This document shows, one piece after another, positions 1-11,451 of a stretch of DNA of 64,000 nucleotides. A program made the position numbers and the translations under genes. The DNA is from Chlamydoabsidia padenii. Taxonomy: Eukaryota > Mucoromycota > Mucoromycetes > Mucorales > Cunninghamellaceae. Below the pieces are notes generated by a model. It was not told the origin of the DNA and searched no databases. It saw only the letters and a program-made list of their open reading frames with translations. How positions within the stretch are numbered: position 1 is the stretch's first letter; the number at the start of each line of letters is the position of its first letter. Location: the NCBI GenBank assembly GCA_025330725.1, contig JAIWND010000017.1, positions 620,001 through 684,000 of the forward strand, given 5' to 3'.

Positions 1-777
1 TAAAAGTAAAATCACATCAACATCCTCAGCGAACAGATTCAATTGGTATGTGCGGGGAAAATTGGAATATCTCATCACTTGACAACCATCACACTACGAA
101 AACTCTTACCTTCACGAACATCTTATTGACATTGGAGCCTCGACGGATATGAAAATGGCAACATGTATTTTTTTGAGTGATGATCGAATATTGGATTTGG
201 ATTGTCACAATGAAACATTGTCGGTAATATTGGTCTTTGGCGGCTTCATTGATCTCTCTTCACACATATCTCTGTAGTTTAATTCCTCCCCCTTCCCCTT
301 ACCATAATATAGATATGGTTCTAGTTTTAAATATAATAAAAAATAATCATCTCTGTATGTAATACTTTATAAACAGGACTTTGTGCGATTTGTAGGATAG
401 AGAGTGACTATAGAGGCAGGTGTAATATAACATGTCCCCATACAATCCAATCCTCAAATCCCACCTTCTCATATTTAATACCCGCTTTGCATGATTTCCC
501 CCTCCCCTTTCATCACACAGAAAGGATGACCATTTGTAGAATCGTAAACATTACATACAATGACAAAAAGTGTATAAACTCCATCAATAAAAACATACCT
601 TTTTATACTACACTACAAAAAAGAATAAAAAAGAGGACAATAGACAGCCTTTATTGTTTGTAAAATTAAAAATAAAATGTAAAGTATAATGCAGTAATGA
701 ATAGATGGTGGAAGGACAAATGTAACACATAATGGAATAACAAAGGATATAAAAAAAAAGGGGGGGGGGTAAAGTAA
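1..777. other. Left-edge intergenic DNA with an isolated short ORF
   Basis: No gene is supported here. On the + strand one frame is open from 83 to a TAG at 275-277. It contains the residues LIDIGAST, which resemble the active-site strand of retroviral-type aspartic proteases. The frame is closed by a TGA at 80-82, and no splice acceptor lies between that stop and the motif, so it is at most a relic. The rest is AT-rich, with an A9G10-like run near 750-769 just past the end of the next gene. Confidence 0.5.
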
Positions 778-1174
778 TCAAGTAAATGTGCTAAAAGTGT
801 TAGTGATATACTTGGAGGCCACTTCATTCGCAGTACCAAAGAGGTATTTCAACCCATCCGCCAATTTTTCGAGTTTTTGGTTCAAACCCACGTTGCCTAG
901 AATAGTAATAGTATCATCATCAGGACCAAAGAGACAAAGGATATCAGCCACCAGTGCTTTAGGTTGCCCGGAGCAGGAGTCATGAGAGTCGTTGGCCAAA
1001 GTCCAGGATATCTTGTTTGGATGGCGGTTGGAGGCATGGATATCGGTAGAGCAGAGCCTTTGATTTTACCAAATGCTTTACAAATTACATCAACAGGTTT
1101 GGTTCGTCCGTATACTTCAATGGTGTTGAGGATGACTGCTTGATTGTTACCAGTGTTGATAAGAATTGCACCTG

Positions 1175-1251
<77 letters not shown>

Positions 1252-2457
1252 GAAATTGAGGAAAGAATTCCCAGTCAGAGTTCAGTAAGTTGCAAACGTG
1301 TTCCGAGATTTCGACGTAGTTTCGTTGAGAGAGTAGGGTGTTGTATGGCGACATGTTGATGAAGTTTTCCAGATCGCTAACCACTTCAGGAAGACATTGC
1401 ACACCCAACGCACCTTTGTCCGCCATATCAGAGTATAATCGTTTTTTGAGGATAATCGGCTTGATGTGCTGATGACCAGTTTGTTGATAATATATGGGTT
1501 TGTGAGGGCATTATGTTCAATACCTTGACTATCAGTGATTGCAATTGGTTGTAAGGCAAGACTTTCCACAATACACATTGATTTGATTTTTTCTTCCTGG
1601 GATGCGTGTTCTTGTTGACAGCAGTACAATACAGCTTCATCATAGTTTCGTGGTGTCTGTGTTGTTGTTGGTGGTGGTGGTGGGGTTCACAACGGAAGAT
1701 AAAATTTGTCCCTGACGTCGCTTGTTAACAAAAACCTTTCGGCTTCATCTATATTAAACAAAAGAGAGAATATGGATTAGTATGAGGTTATACTCCAGTT
1801 TTCAACTAATCATCTCAATATGCGTTAACAAAGCCATCCACATATATTACCTCCAAGAGCGAATGATTGCCCTTTTCGCACAGTAGACACGGATCCAGGA
1901 GACGCTACCAGGACGAGAGACTGGACACCAAGATCTAGAAGCTTCATCGACGATTGGGCCATATCTCTGGAAATCTAAAAGACTTGTTAGCGGATCTACA
2001 TATATAACATGGCTAATTACCTTGTTGGCGGCTTTTTTTTGGTCAACAGGTCCCCAGGACATCCTTTTGCAGTATCCTTGCTTTTCTTCTTCAGAAGCTT
2101 CGTCGTACTTCCGTTTCAAGGAAGCAATGCTTTCCTTGTTGAGCTTTACACCTACAAAGTTATATATGTAAAAAAAAAAAACAGTATTAGTGTATATAAA
2201 ATATAAATAGATAAATAAAGCACATATAATGAATAATATTTACCCTTGGCTTCTTCGTGGAAGAAGGCATTCCAGGGATGCACCTTTCGGCGAGAAGGCA
2301 ACACTGTTGTACCCAAAAGTTCTGCATGCAGTAACTGTGGATTGATGCTTTCTTCAACAGCTTCAGCAAGAATAGCATTAAAGCTTTCAGCCAACGCGTT
2401 GATTTTTTGTTGGAGGTTAATAGAGCAGAGGTTGAAGTAAGAGTCAGTGGTGTTCAT
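778..2457 (-). pseudogene. Broken or mis-sequenced HMG-box-like gene
   Basis: The minus strand starts at 2457 and gives exons joined by GT-AG introns. A first exon of helical sequence contains KVHPWNAFFHEEAK. The next carries ASLKRKYDEASEEEK, and together they look like an HMG-box-type fold. Downstream exons remain protein-like to the stop at 778. They can only be read through with disruptions: an in-frame TGA near 1687, a one-base frame change between about 1470 and 1430, and another inside an A-run near 1060. One intron is almost entirely a 74-base homopolymer (1177-1250), flanked by GT and AG. Indels in homopolymer-rich DNA could be assembly errors, so this may be an intact gene. I do not recognise a specific family beyond the HMG-like region. 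An inverted promoter-like repeat lies about 75 bp upstream. Confidence 0.45.
1177..1250. repeat. A74 homopolymer inside an intron
   Basis: An uninterrupted run of 74 A on the + strand (poly-T on the coding strand). It makes up nearly all of an apparent intron of the broken gene at 778-2457. Confidence 0.95.
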
Positions 2458-2530
2458 TGTGATATAAAAAAAGGAATTGAGGAAGAAGAGAGGGAAAAAA
2501 GGAGGGATTGTTTTTTTGGAGAAAAATAAT

Positions 2531-2560
2531 GCGGGGCTTCAATTTATAATTGAAAGCCCG
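2531..2560. promoter_or_regulatory. Inverted-repeat promoter element
   Basis: GCGGGGCTTCAATT (2531-2544) is followed after three bases by its near-complement AATTGAAAGCCCG (2548-2560). It is two facing copies of the CCCGC/TTGAA element seen upstream of many genes here, about 75 bp before the start at 2457. Confidence 0.5.
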
Positions 2561-3219
2561 TTTGTGAGGAAAGTGAGGATTGTGAGGAAAGTGAGGAAGT
2601 CAAATTAGCCCCATAGGCTCCATTGTCAACATTTTAAGGAGCCTATGAGGCCTGAATTTTTCTGGGTGTGGTGACTCCAATCTGATGGTAACAGGAAGTT
2701 TTGATTGGCAGGCAAAAAAAATTGAATCCACTAAGAAATTTTTGATTAGCTAGAGAAAAAGCTTGAATTTTAAACGCAAACCACTGTGCATGGACAGTGC
2801 ACTCTTTTGATTTTTGGTAGGCGGGTGAATTGATCACGAATGCCGGTTAAACATATATGGATTTGTATAACAGAACGAGAGAAATAGTGGGGGGATATCG
2901 GAATATCTTTTCACCAATCTAACTGACAATATTTTTTTTTTTTTTTGGGTTACCAAGAACAAATTACAAACCGAAAACTACTATTGGACATGCATTCAAG
3001 ATAGCTTAATAGGTGTAAACTTGATCATGTACTACTACTTGATAACTGATGCTATATACCTTTTTTATTGTCCCCCTTTGAGTATACATAGAATTTAAAA
3101 GTCTAGCTAATCTTCGCCTTTGCCATGTTATATAATTGAAAGTGCTAATTTTCATGCGACTACAGAGGATGGCTTTTCGGAACTGGAGGGCGACTCATCA
3201 ATTTTTTTAATGCCCGGTA

Positions 3220-3232
3220 TTTCAAAACCCGC
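3220..3232 (+). promoter_or_regulatory. TTTCAAAACCCGC promoter element
   Basis: A close copy of the recurring upstream element, 106 bp before the methyltransferase ATG at 3339. Confidence 0.5.
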
Positions 3233-3338
3233 TCCGGCTTTTCACTGGATTGAAAAACACTCTTTCCCCACATTTCATTACTCTCTCTTTCTTTCTTCTT
3301 TAATTCTTTTTATACTTGCCAACAATATATCGTTTACG

Positions 3339-5490
3339 ATGCAGTCAAATCGAAAGCATTCTTGGATGTTTGGCTGGACTCCGCCATGGCATCGTAAAAC
3401 TAGTGACATGAATCAACACTCTTCGACAACTGGGCATCCACAACGATCAGCACGTAAACAAAGCCATTCGTCGTCCAAAGTCGCCACATTTAAAACTGAT
3501 CAGATATACTCCTCCAGCAACACAAATAGTAGTAATAGTTTCTCAGCACGCCAACCTGATCAAGCCATGGACACAGGCTCGCCTCTCTCATCATCAAACT
3601 CATCCTTCGCCAGCTCATTCAGACGCAACACAAAGGAATCCGTTTTGGATTTCTTTCATAGACGAAAAAGCAGCACACCATCGTCTACTATATCCTTACA
3701 GCAATCATCGAATGTTGGTCCCATGTCTTCCTATCCTCCTGGACGAAATTCTGGTCTATCAGCATTCAATTCTACAGCAGCACTCACTAATGGCTCAACC
3801 CAACCCTATACAACCTTACAAAGCACTAATCCAACAAATGGTGTTTTATCAACTTCATCTCCTGGTACTTTAACCAATCCTCATCATCAAGCGACAAACA
3901 TCGGCATCAATCCACCACCACCAACAGTAACACCAGCTATACATCAACACCATCGATTTCCTTTTGTAACTCATCACAATGACTCGATTGGTGCACAATC
4001 GCCAATACCTGAAGAACCTTGCTTTTCTTCACCTCCATCATCATCATCATCACATTATCATCCACAAGTGTCTTCCTTATCATCATCACTGACGTCTACT
4101 TTGGGACGTCCTTACGATACTCTGATGAAGAAGCAAGGTCTTTTTTATGAATACACGATGGATATGCAGGACTGCGCACCACCCACTATGGATGATACAA
4201 AAAGAATCACACTACGTCATGATCTGGTCAAATTAGCTTTGGATGGGTAGGGAAATTTGTAAATATGTTTAAACTCCGTATGTGTCTGATCTCTTCTCCA
4301 TTCCTTTTTTAGCCTTTTCAAAAGCCCATTGGAGCCTCAACAGGAAGGCGAAAGACAGGTCCTTCAAATTGGGTAAGTTGGGGTAAAAAAAAAAAAAGAA
4401 GAAAAAAAGAACGTGATAGGAACTAACTCATATGACCCTTTTTAAAAAATTCTAGATGCGGTAATGGGGCTTGGTGTATCGATTGTGCCAAGGAACATCC
4501 TAATTGGTTTGTGCTTGGACTGGATGATCGAAATGGCGGTCCCTTGATCTCAGCAGCTTCTGGCAAGAAAATGATGTCTGGTACGTCCTCCTCAACCTCA
4601 GCACCATCTAATCCAATTATTTTACCCAGCCACACCGTCACTTCCTCGGCGTCCATCTCCTCGTCATTGATGGGACTGAATACTCATGGCTGCAACTTTA
4701 CTTTTATTCGAAGTACAACCACTCTGGTGAACAGTCTCAAGATGTTTCCTGATGGCCAATTTGATTTGATCTATGGGCGCTTCTTGGCTTTGGCGCTTCC
4801 TCCTTGTGAATATGAAGATCTGATCTCCGAATGCTGGCGGGTATGTAAACCAGGGGGCTTTGTCGAATTTACTGAATTGGATATGCGCATCTATGGAACT
4901 CATGGTAGTGGGACTTTGATCAGGAAGCTTAATCAACAAGGTAATCAAGTGGACTACACTACAGAAAAAAAAAAAAAAGAAACATAGTATTAACACTTTT
5001 TGAAACTATTACTATAGTGGTGTCTGCCATGAAAAAGCAAAAGCTCGATCCAAGGTTACCAAGGCATCTTCAAGACTTATTCTTCAAGCTCCTAGTGGAC
5101 GATCAACCAGCAAGCAGCCATCGACGTCAAAACAGCTATCAAGTCAAATATAATTCTTTACCATTGGGTGTATGGGGTGGTCGATTAGGTGTCATGTTTC
5201 GTGATGATATTCATGATATACTGGACGCATTACATGTCACATCATATCCGGTGACCGATATTACGAATGGAAGCAACATTAATACTCCGGATGTAGTCGA
5301 TGAAGACGACGACAATCATGATGACGACTTTGATGATGATGACAGTATTGAAGACAAGGCCAACAAGAATAGGAATGGCCTTTTTGAAGAAGATTGGACT
5401 GCTACTACTGATATCTTGGATGATGAATTGGATTCTCAAAATGCTTTTATGAATATCTATCAAGTCTATGCCCAGAAACACAAGGATTGA
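3339..5490 (+). CDS. LaeA-like SAM-dependent methyltransferase
   Basis: Likely a class I S-adenosylmethionine-dependent methyltransferase of the fungal LaeA/UMTA-like group. Its substrate is unknown. There are four exons, 3339-4246, 4313-4372, 4456-4940 and 5018-5490, with consistent phases, giving 641 residues. The first ~300 residues are Ser/Thr/His-rich low complexity. The Rossmann fold begins with motif I, VLQIGCGNGAWC, split by intron 2 and followed by FVLGLD. A Ser/Thr-rich insertion of about 45 residues separates this from FDLIYGRFLAL and the WRVCKPGGFVEFTE motif. The tail carries an Asp-rich stretch. I chose the ATG at 3339 because the upstream extension is a CT-rich leader. LaeA-type proteins are known as regulators of secondary metabolism in ascomycetes, but many paralogues occur in Mucoromycota and no metabolite cluster is seen here. 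Confidence 0.85.
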
Positions 5491-6876
5491 AACTTTTCCC
5501 TCTCCACTCCCCTCCTATTATCTACTTACTTTAATTATACATCGTACCATAGTCATACTTTTATCTTTTTACCTACTTAATAATACTTAGTTTTGTATAA
5601 TATACTTGTTTGTTACCATTTGATGACAATAAACTATTTTTAACCTTTGTTTTATGAATCATTATGATCACCTTTGCCTTTATATATTTAGATACTATCT
5701 GCTGATAAGATAGGACATAGAATGTTTGACAGATCTTTTTTTAGAACTTATGCACCCCACAGTCATTTGTTTTATGTGTAATGACAAGTATCAGTTATAT
5801 CGAAAACCAAAGGATCACTTATGCTGGATGACCATGTCTTTTGGTTCACATCCCTTTGTGAACAGCATATGATTTGACAGAAGAATCAAACCCACTGTAT
5901 GTACCAACTCCATGGGTTATGTGCTGTACAATGCCGGTACAATATCAGAATATTCATCCTTGTGACACACTCTACCCAATTCAACTAATGTCTTCCCAAT
6001 TTCAAATCCCGCCATTCATGCAAAATGCCTTTCTTTATCAGGCACAAGTGCAGATCATTTCAGAATTCTTCTCAACTCGAAAAAGATTTCTATAGAATAG
6101 TAACAGATGGAGATATGTTTGCATGAATACCCTTTCTAACTAATTTAGTTAGTATTATGCAGAAAAAAAGAATAGAAAAGTACATTTTCTTTGTTCTGCG
6201 ATATTTGTCATGCAGCATATTAATTGTTTGGTCAGCAGCATAATAATTAATAGTGACTTTTTTCTTTCTTTTCCTTCCGATCTACATAGGAAGAAGCTGT
6301 CATCACTCATGGGATACAGAAAAAAGAAAAGAGCGGTTCACTCACTTCGGGATTTGAAAAACAAAAAAAGATTATGATTGGCTAGACATAAATAGTAACT
6401 TTCTACCATACCAAAAGTAAGTTACATAATCAAAAACAAAACTACAAATGCACAAGGATCGACATGATGCTTTTTCGATGACTTTTTTTAAACATGCGTG
6501 CATAAATTCTGTCTCCCCCACGATTAGAATATGAGGGAAATAATAGACGCAGAATGGGAATCTGCCCAATAGAAAAGGACATTAACCTTCACCACTTTAT
6601 TCAAGGAGGGGGAAAAAGGGCTTACTTGAGGGTATTTTGCCCTTGGCGTGAAATTGGCTCAGGCGCATTAAGGACGGGATCTGAATTCATGAGGCTGTAA
6701 AATAAAAATCCGCCTACTTTTTTTTTTTTCCTCCACCTTTTTCTTTTCCCCTTTCCACACTGTATTTTTTAATTCTTTCCCTTCTTCTTTTTTTTATTTT
6801 ATTAACCAACCTTCCATCTTTGTAATTATAGCGACTCAATTAACAATCACAACCACACTCTGCGACTTGTCTGATA
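5491..6876. other. Long intergenic region with an orphan element
   Basis: The proximal part is the 3' UTR of the methyltransferase, with an AATAAA at 5638-5643. A perfect TTTCAAATCCCGCC lies at 6000-6013, far from any start I can support. A weaker copy (ACGGGATCTGAA, 6674-6685) and AAAAATCCGCC (6704-6714) precede the gene at 6877. The short ORF at 5874-6095 has no protein-like character that I trust. Confidence 0.5.
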
Positions 6877-7611
6877 ATGGCATGCCAAAAACCATTGTCT
6901 TACTCAGTCCATTCGTCCTCACCTACTCACTCTAATGCGACAACAATGGCAGGAACCAAATGGCGAAAAAAGCTGACTCGATTATCAAAAAAGTTGCAAT
7001 CAGGATCAAGACAAGAGATGCCAATGACGGCGGCGGCGGCGGCTACTGAAAAACTGCTACGACGACCCAAGGCGACAGTACAAACAGAAGATCTTACTGC
7101 AAGTCAATTCGCTTCCATGGCAGGCATCAAGATCCAACGAGGTCGCTACCACCAAGAAACCGACGAACCCTCCATGACTTTTGACGACGACGACGACGAC
7201 GACTATAGTGACGAGGATAGCGACACGACTGAAATGCTTCCGTTCCAACAGCTGACAGTAAAAGCAACAAAGACGCACCAAGGTAGTCTTCCCTGTGTGA
7301 CATCATTATCCTCCTCTCGATCCATATGGGACGCACGCTTTTGGCAACAACAACAACAACCGAAACAGCAAAAAGATAAATCGGACGTCATGTATTCAGA
7401 TCTCTCCACAAATGATTCTTTATCTTCAGCAGCTTCGACTTTGGATACATGTCTTTATACACCTTCATCAAAACCTCGGGTTCTTCATAAAGGACGATTC
7501 CAAATTGTAATGGGAGATACTCCAACAAGTGAACCTCTTATTCGTACTGGATCCTCTGAATCAAGTAACAATGTGGTGGAATGGCATCGGAAAAGGGCAA
7601 TGACTCAATGA
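6877..7611 (+). CDS. Hypothetical low-complexity protein
   Basis: A single-exon ORF of 244 residues that I do not recognise. Residues ~29-45 are basic (WRKKLTRLSKKLQSG). There is an alanine run, a patch QFASMAGIKIQRGRYHQE, and then an acidic run of seven Asp (~103-110). After that come Gln- and Ser-rich segments and the C-terminal patch KGRFQIVMGD. No signal peptide or membrane segment is visible. Its leader is strongly CT-rich, as for other genes here. It converges on MPP10. Start choice is uncertain: an internal ATG at residue 24 (MAGTKWRKKL) is equally plausible. Probably a lineage-specific, largely disordered protein. Confidence 0.6.
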   Translation: MACQKPLSYSVHSSSPTHSNATTMAGTKWRKKLTRLSKKLQSGSRQEMPMTAAAAATEKLLRRPKATVQTEDLTASQFASMAGIKIQRGRYHQETDEPSMTFDDDDDDDYSDEDSDTTEMLPFQQLTVKATKTHQGSLPCVTSLSSSRSIWDARFWQQQQQPKQQKDKSDVMYSDLSTNDSLSSAASTLDTCLYTPSSKPRVLHKGRFQIVMGDTPTSEPLIRTGSSESSNNVVEWHRKRAMTQ

Positions 7612-8220
7612 ATCGCTCTTTCTTGGCCTCTCTCTGTTTCTCTCTCTCTCTCTATTTTTTATAATTTTATTCCCACCCCTCCCTTTCATTTGTTTATTAA
7701 TCTAACCATACAACATTATACCCTTTGAATCCATCATTTTACTTTTATGTATATTCTTCCCATTCTACAAACGTTATTATGACCATCTTTATACTACTTC
7801 CCATCACATGTTTATTTACTTGTCTTCCATCTTATGATGTGAAATTTACCATATACGTTGTTGTTTTGAACACAACCCCACATATGATCATTAACAATAT
7901 TGTTACCCCACCTTCCTTTTAGTTTATGCCCTCCATTTTTTATTTTATATATGTACATAATTTATATATCCAGATCTATCCTAATAAAGAAAAGTTTGTG
8001 GGACAAACATTTTATCATATACATAAACTCAGTCATTGTATGTAAAAACATCACTTTATCAATTATGTCTATAAAATGTTTGGTTTATTGTATTGTATGA
8101 TATAAAATAATAAAGAGAGAGAGTGTGTAAAAAAAAAAAAAAGATGAGTATGTAGACGAATGATGATACTAAAACTATACTAGGACTAATAGATGTTAAT
8201 GCGCGGGAAGGGGTTTGATT
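7612..8220. other. Convergent 3' UTR region
   Basis: AT-rich sequence between two convergent stop codons (7611 on + and 8221 on -), with a CT dinucleotide run at ~7636-7652. I see no gene in it. Confidence 0.6.
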
Positions 8221-10458
8221 TTAAAAGAGAGATGCCGAGGTAACCGTCTTGTCTTGTTTCATTTTTTTGCCATCCTTGCCAATGACAGTAACGTTCTTTT
8301 GACCGATCAGTTCCTTGACAGCCTTGGTCTTTGATTGTCGATCCACAAAACCACGAGCCGATGCAGGTCTTGATTTGGCGAGTAACTCCCGTTCCTTGTC
8401 CTTGATTGCATTTTCCTTGCGCTTGGCCATCTTCTTTTGTTTTCGGGCTCGTCGTCGTTCTTCTTGAGTCATTTCGCTTTGGTCCTTGATGTCGCCCTGT
8501 TTCTTGTCGTAGACTTCTTCTGGTGCCAAGAGAGTTGCGTCCGATACATTGACAGGGATGATTTCTTCCATGCTGATAGATGCCGCATTGCTGACAACAG
8601 ATAATTCCGCCTTGGCCTATTAAAAAAAGAAAAGAAAAAAGAAGAAGAGAAGAATATTGGGTTAGAGCTGGTTATGTAGGGTCGATCAAGTGGTTTCAGT
8701 TGGTTGACTTACTGGTTTAGGTGTAAAGTGGAAGTTGCTTAAAGAATCCAGTTTTTCAGAGAGTTCAGAGAACATGTTACGGATTTCTTGGTGTTCCTTT
8801 TCCAGAGCTTCGTCCTTTTCATGAGATTGATCACCAGTTGATTTTTTGACAAAGTCTTCTTCGTACAAGTCAGCCAAAGATTTCTTCGATTGAGTGTCCA
8901 CCAGTTCCACCCGTTTCGATGGCATCCATGGTCTTGCTGAAGGATCAGCTTTTCGTTCAACATCATCAAACGTATTCTATTAAAAGATACATAAATGTTA
9001 GACGATGGTTGTGATATAATATTGTGTCACTTACTTCACTAATACGTTTTCTGATCAGATCTTCCAACACGTTAGTAGTTTCTTGAGTGATGACTGGTAC
9101 CGGCTTGACAGAGTGATCGAATTCCATATCTTCTTCCAATAAACTATTGACGGGTCGTGACTTGACTGATGCTTCACCTTTAAGAGTCCAATGTCGTCCA
9201 TCAATGTTTTCTTGTTCGAATTGTTCGATTTGTGCCTGGACCCGTTCTTGTTGGCGTTGATGTGCTGATTTGTGTTCCTTTTCTTCTTCATCGTCTTCAT
9301 CAAACAGTCCACGTACTTTGTTGGGCGTATCGTCTTCATCGTTGTCGGAATCGTTTTCGTCTAGTTGTTCCTCTTGATCCATATCTTCACCTTCATCATC
9401 GCTATCATTATTGTTGGCAAATTTAACCTTTTTGTTTGTCGTTGATGGTTTCGCAGGAGCCATGAAGAAATCCTTGAAGGTGATATCTATTAATCAAAAT
9501 TAAAAGCCCATCAATTCATATGTAATAATCATCCCTTTTTTATGTTTTATTTTACCTTGAGCATGTTCATCTTCGTCATCGTCATCATCTTCGCCATCCA
9601 AAGCATCCAGATCGTTGTCAAAGTCAATTTCATCTTCATCATCTTCACGGTCAGAATCCATATCCAAAGCTTCTTGTTGTTCAGTCCATTTGTTGAATTC
9701 ATCCAGATTGAAAAAGTCGTCGTCCACTTCAGATCGTTTAACAGGTTTAGTGACACTAATCCAACCAGTTGGTAGTTAGTAATAAGAGAGAGAGAGGCAA
9801 AGGTCAGTCCACCTTTCATGATTTGTTTTTTCTATTCTGTTACTGTATTCTTACCTAGAGTCTATCTTATCCAAGTCGTCTTCATCCGAGAGATCTTCAA
9901 ACATTTCTTCTTCTTCTTCTTCTTCTTCATTGTGTTCTTCGTCTATATCTTGTTGATCTTCCAAATCCATATCGTCTTCGTCTTCGGGATCGGTCTGTTC
10001 TTGTTCGTCAATGCTGAGTTCCATATCTTCCAAACCAGAGTTAGAGTCATTACCGTCCGAAGATTCAGTATCAATTGTTGAGGCCCAAACCGAAGGCTTC
10101 GCCCATTGCTTGAGGGATGTCTTGCAGTAGTTTAAAAAGGGTTCGTTTTGAGTGACCAGTTCTTCCCAAATCTGATCATGATCGAATCCTTCTGTTAAGA
10201 GTTCTGGGAAAGGTGAGAATGATTGATCTTCATACTCTTTTGCTAGATCAGGTAAAAAGAATAGGATTAGTTATAAAATAAAAAGAGAGGTGTAATAGAG
10301 TGAAGAGGTGACTTACCAGTGTCATAAAGATGTTTCGTTAAAGCAATCGATTGTTCAACAAGTTTGTGATCCGTCGAGAAGAAAACCTGAGGTTTTTCCA
10401 CAGTCGATTTGATATAGTCAGCCGTCAGGGAAGAGTGTGTTTTCGACTTTGCCACCAT
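8221..10458 (-). CDS. U3 snoRNP protein MPP10
   Basis: Component of the U3 snoRNP / small-subunit processome, acting in the nucleolus in 18S rRNA processing with IMP3 and IMP4. There are six exons: 10458-10317, 10242-9855, 9755-9556, 9486-9035, 8976-8713 and 8616-8221. All phases agree, giving 613 residues, typical for the family. The N-terminal part has FSTDHKLVEQSIALTKHLYD. A long acidic Glu/Asp region follows, including DDDFFNLDEFNKW and KVRGLFDEDDEEE. The conserved core follows with LEDLIRKRISE, NTFDDVERKADPSARPW and KKSLADLYEEDFVKK. The C-terminus is basic, with ERRRARKQKKMAKRKE. It converges with the hypothetical gene at 6877-7611. I found no good copy of the common upstream element before its start. 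Confidence 0.95.
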
Positions 10459-11451
10459 AGTGTTGTTGAGTAAAAGTCAAGTGAATGGATCACAGAAAGA
10501 AAAAAAAAAAAAAAGGTATATGGAAGTGAAAGAGATACAAAAAAAAAAAAAAAAAAAAAAAATCGACTTCTTCACGGAACTGAGTTTGATAATTAATGAG
10601 GTTCACCGTCACGCATGGCTTTAAAGTCTGTGAATGAGAGTTGTTTGTCTAGTGTCTAACTAAATAAAAAAAAAGTTACGTGATGAATATATCACTTAGC
10701 CAAATCTGAATAAAGTCAAGAAGGTGACATGGTTGCTCTAAGAATAAAAAAAAAAGTAACCCCTTGAAAGTGGTTTAATTTTGGTTCCCGAGCATCCGTT
10801 CACGTTTTTGACAGATGATTAATCAGTGAACTGAGATTTTGGATATCTTCTGATAACTTTGACAACAAGCATAGCTAATAATAACAATCAAAATGGAAAT
10901 GGAAATGAAAATGAAATACATGACCGGTGTCTTGATCGATCCAAGTGTACCAAGACTTCATGCGCTTTCAATGTGTATGTGAGGGTCAAGACAAGATGGT
11001 TGTTAGGGTCCTAAATCATGGTTTTTATTTGTAAAATGACAATTAGATAGACAATAATAATAACAATAAAGAGGAATGCAACTGCAACAACATATATATA
11101 AGATGTGAGAGTAAGTGTGTATGTTTATGAGCCTGTTTTTAAAGATATTATTCATGTATATACAGTTATGGTAGCAGTGATAAAAATAAAAAAAAGGGAA
11201 AGAGAGAGAATAAAGGAGCTATTGTATAATGATGTTTGTAATTATATATAAAGGATGATTTTTTTAGGTTTTAAAAAAGGGAAGGAGACATAAAGGTGAG
11301 TTGGTATAAACTGATAAAGAGAGAGAGAGAGAGGAGGGGGAAAGTAAGAAATCGACGGATGATCAACAAGACAGTAAAGTGATGACGATGTAGGAGACGA
11401 TGTTCTTTTAAAGGAGTAGTAAAGCCAGAATAATAACAATTACAAGTCGAA
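10459..11451. other. Intergenic region, AT-rich
   Basis: Contains A-runs (10500-10514, 10540-10561) close to the MPP10 start, then the 3' flank of the gene ending at 11452. I recognise no gene or element. Confidence 0.5.

Larger units (their letters stand above)
2458..3338. other. Divergent intergenic region
   Basis: This region separates the minus-strand gene starting at 2457 from the plus-strand methyltransferase. It holds the inverted repeat at 2531-2560 and a TTTCAAAACCCGC element at 3220-3232. An in-frame extension of the methyltransferase ORF reaches up to 3120, but it runs through a CT-rich leader (3283-3310) and is probably untranslated. I see no other gene. Confidence 0.6.

Noticed and set aside
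83..277. Open frame with LIDIGAST resembling a retroelement aspartic protease
   Set aside because: Only ~64 codons, no start or acceptor before the motif, and no reverse transcriptase, integrase or repeats nearby.
3120..3338. In-frame N-terminal extension of the methyltransferase ORF
   Set aside because: Overlaps the promoter element and a CT-rich leader; better start at 3339.
5874..6095. 73-codon ORF on the + strand
   Set aside because: No family resemblance, no flanking splice logic, and it runs across the orphan promoter-like element.
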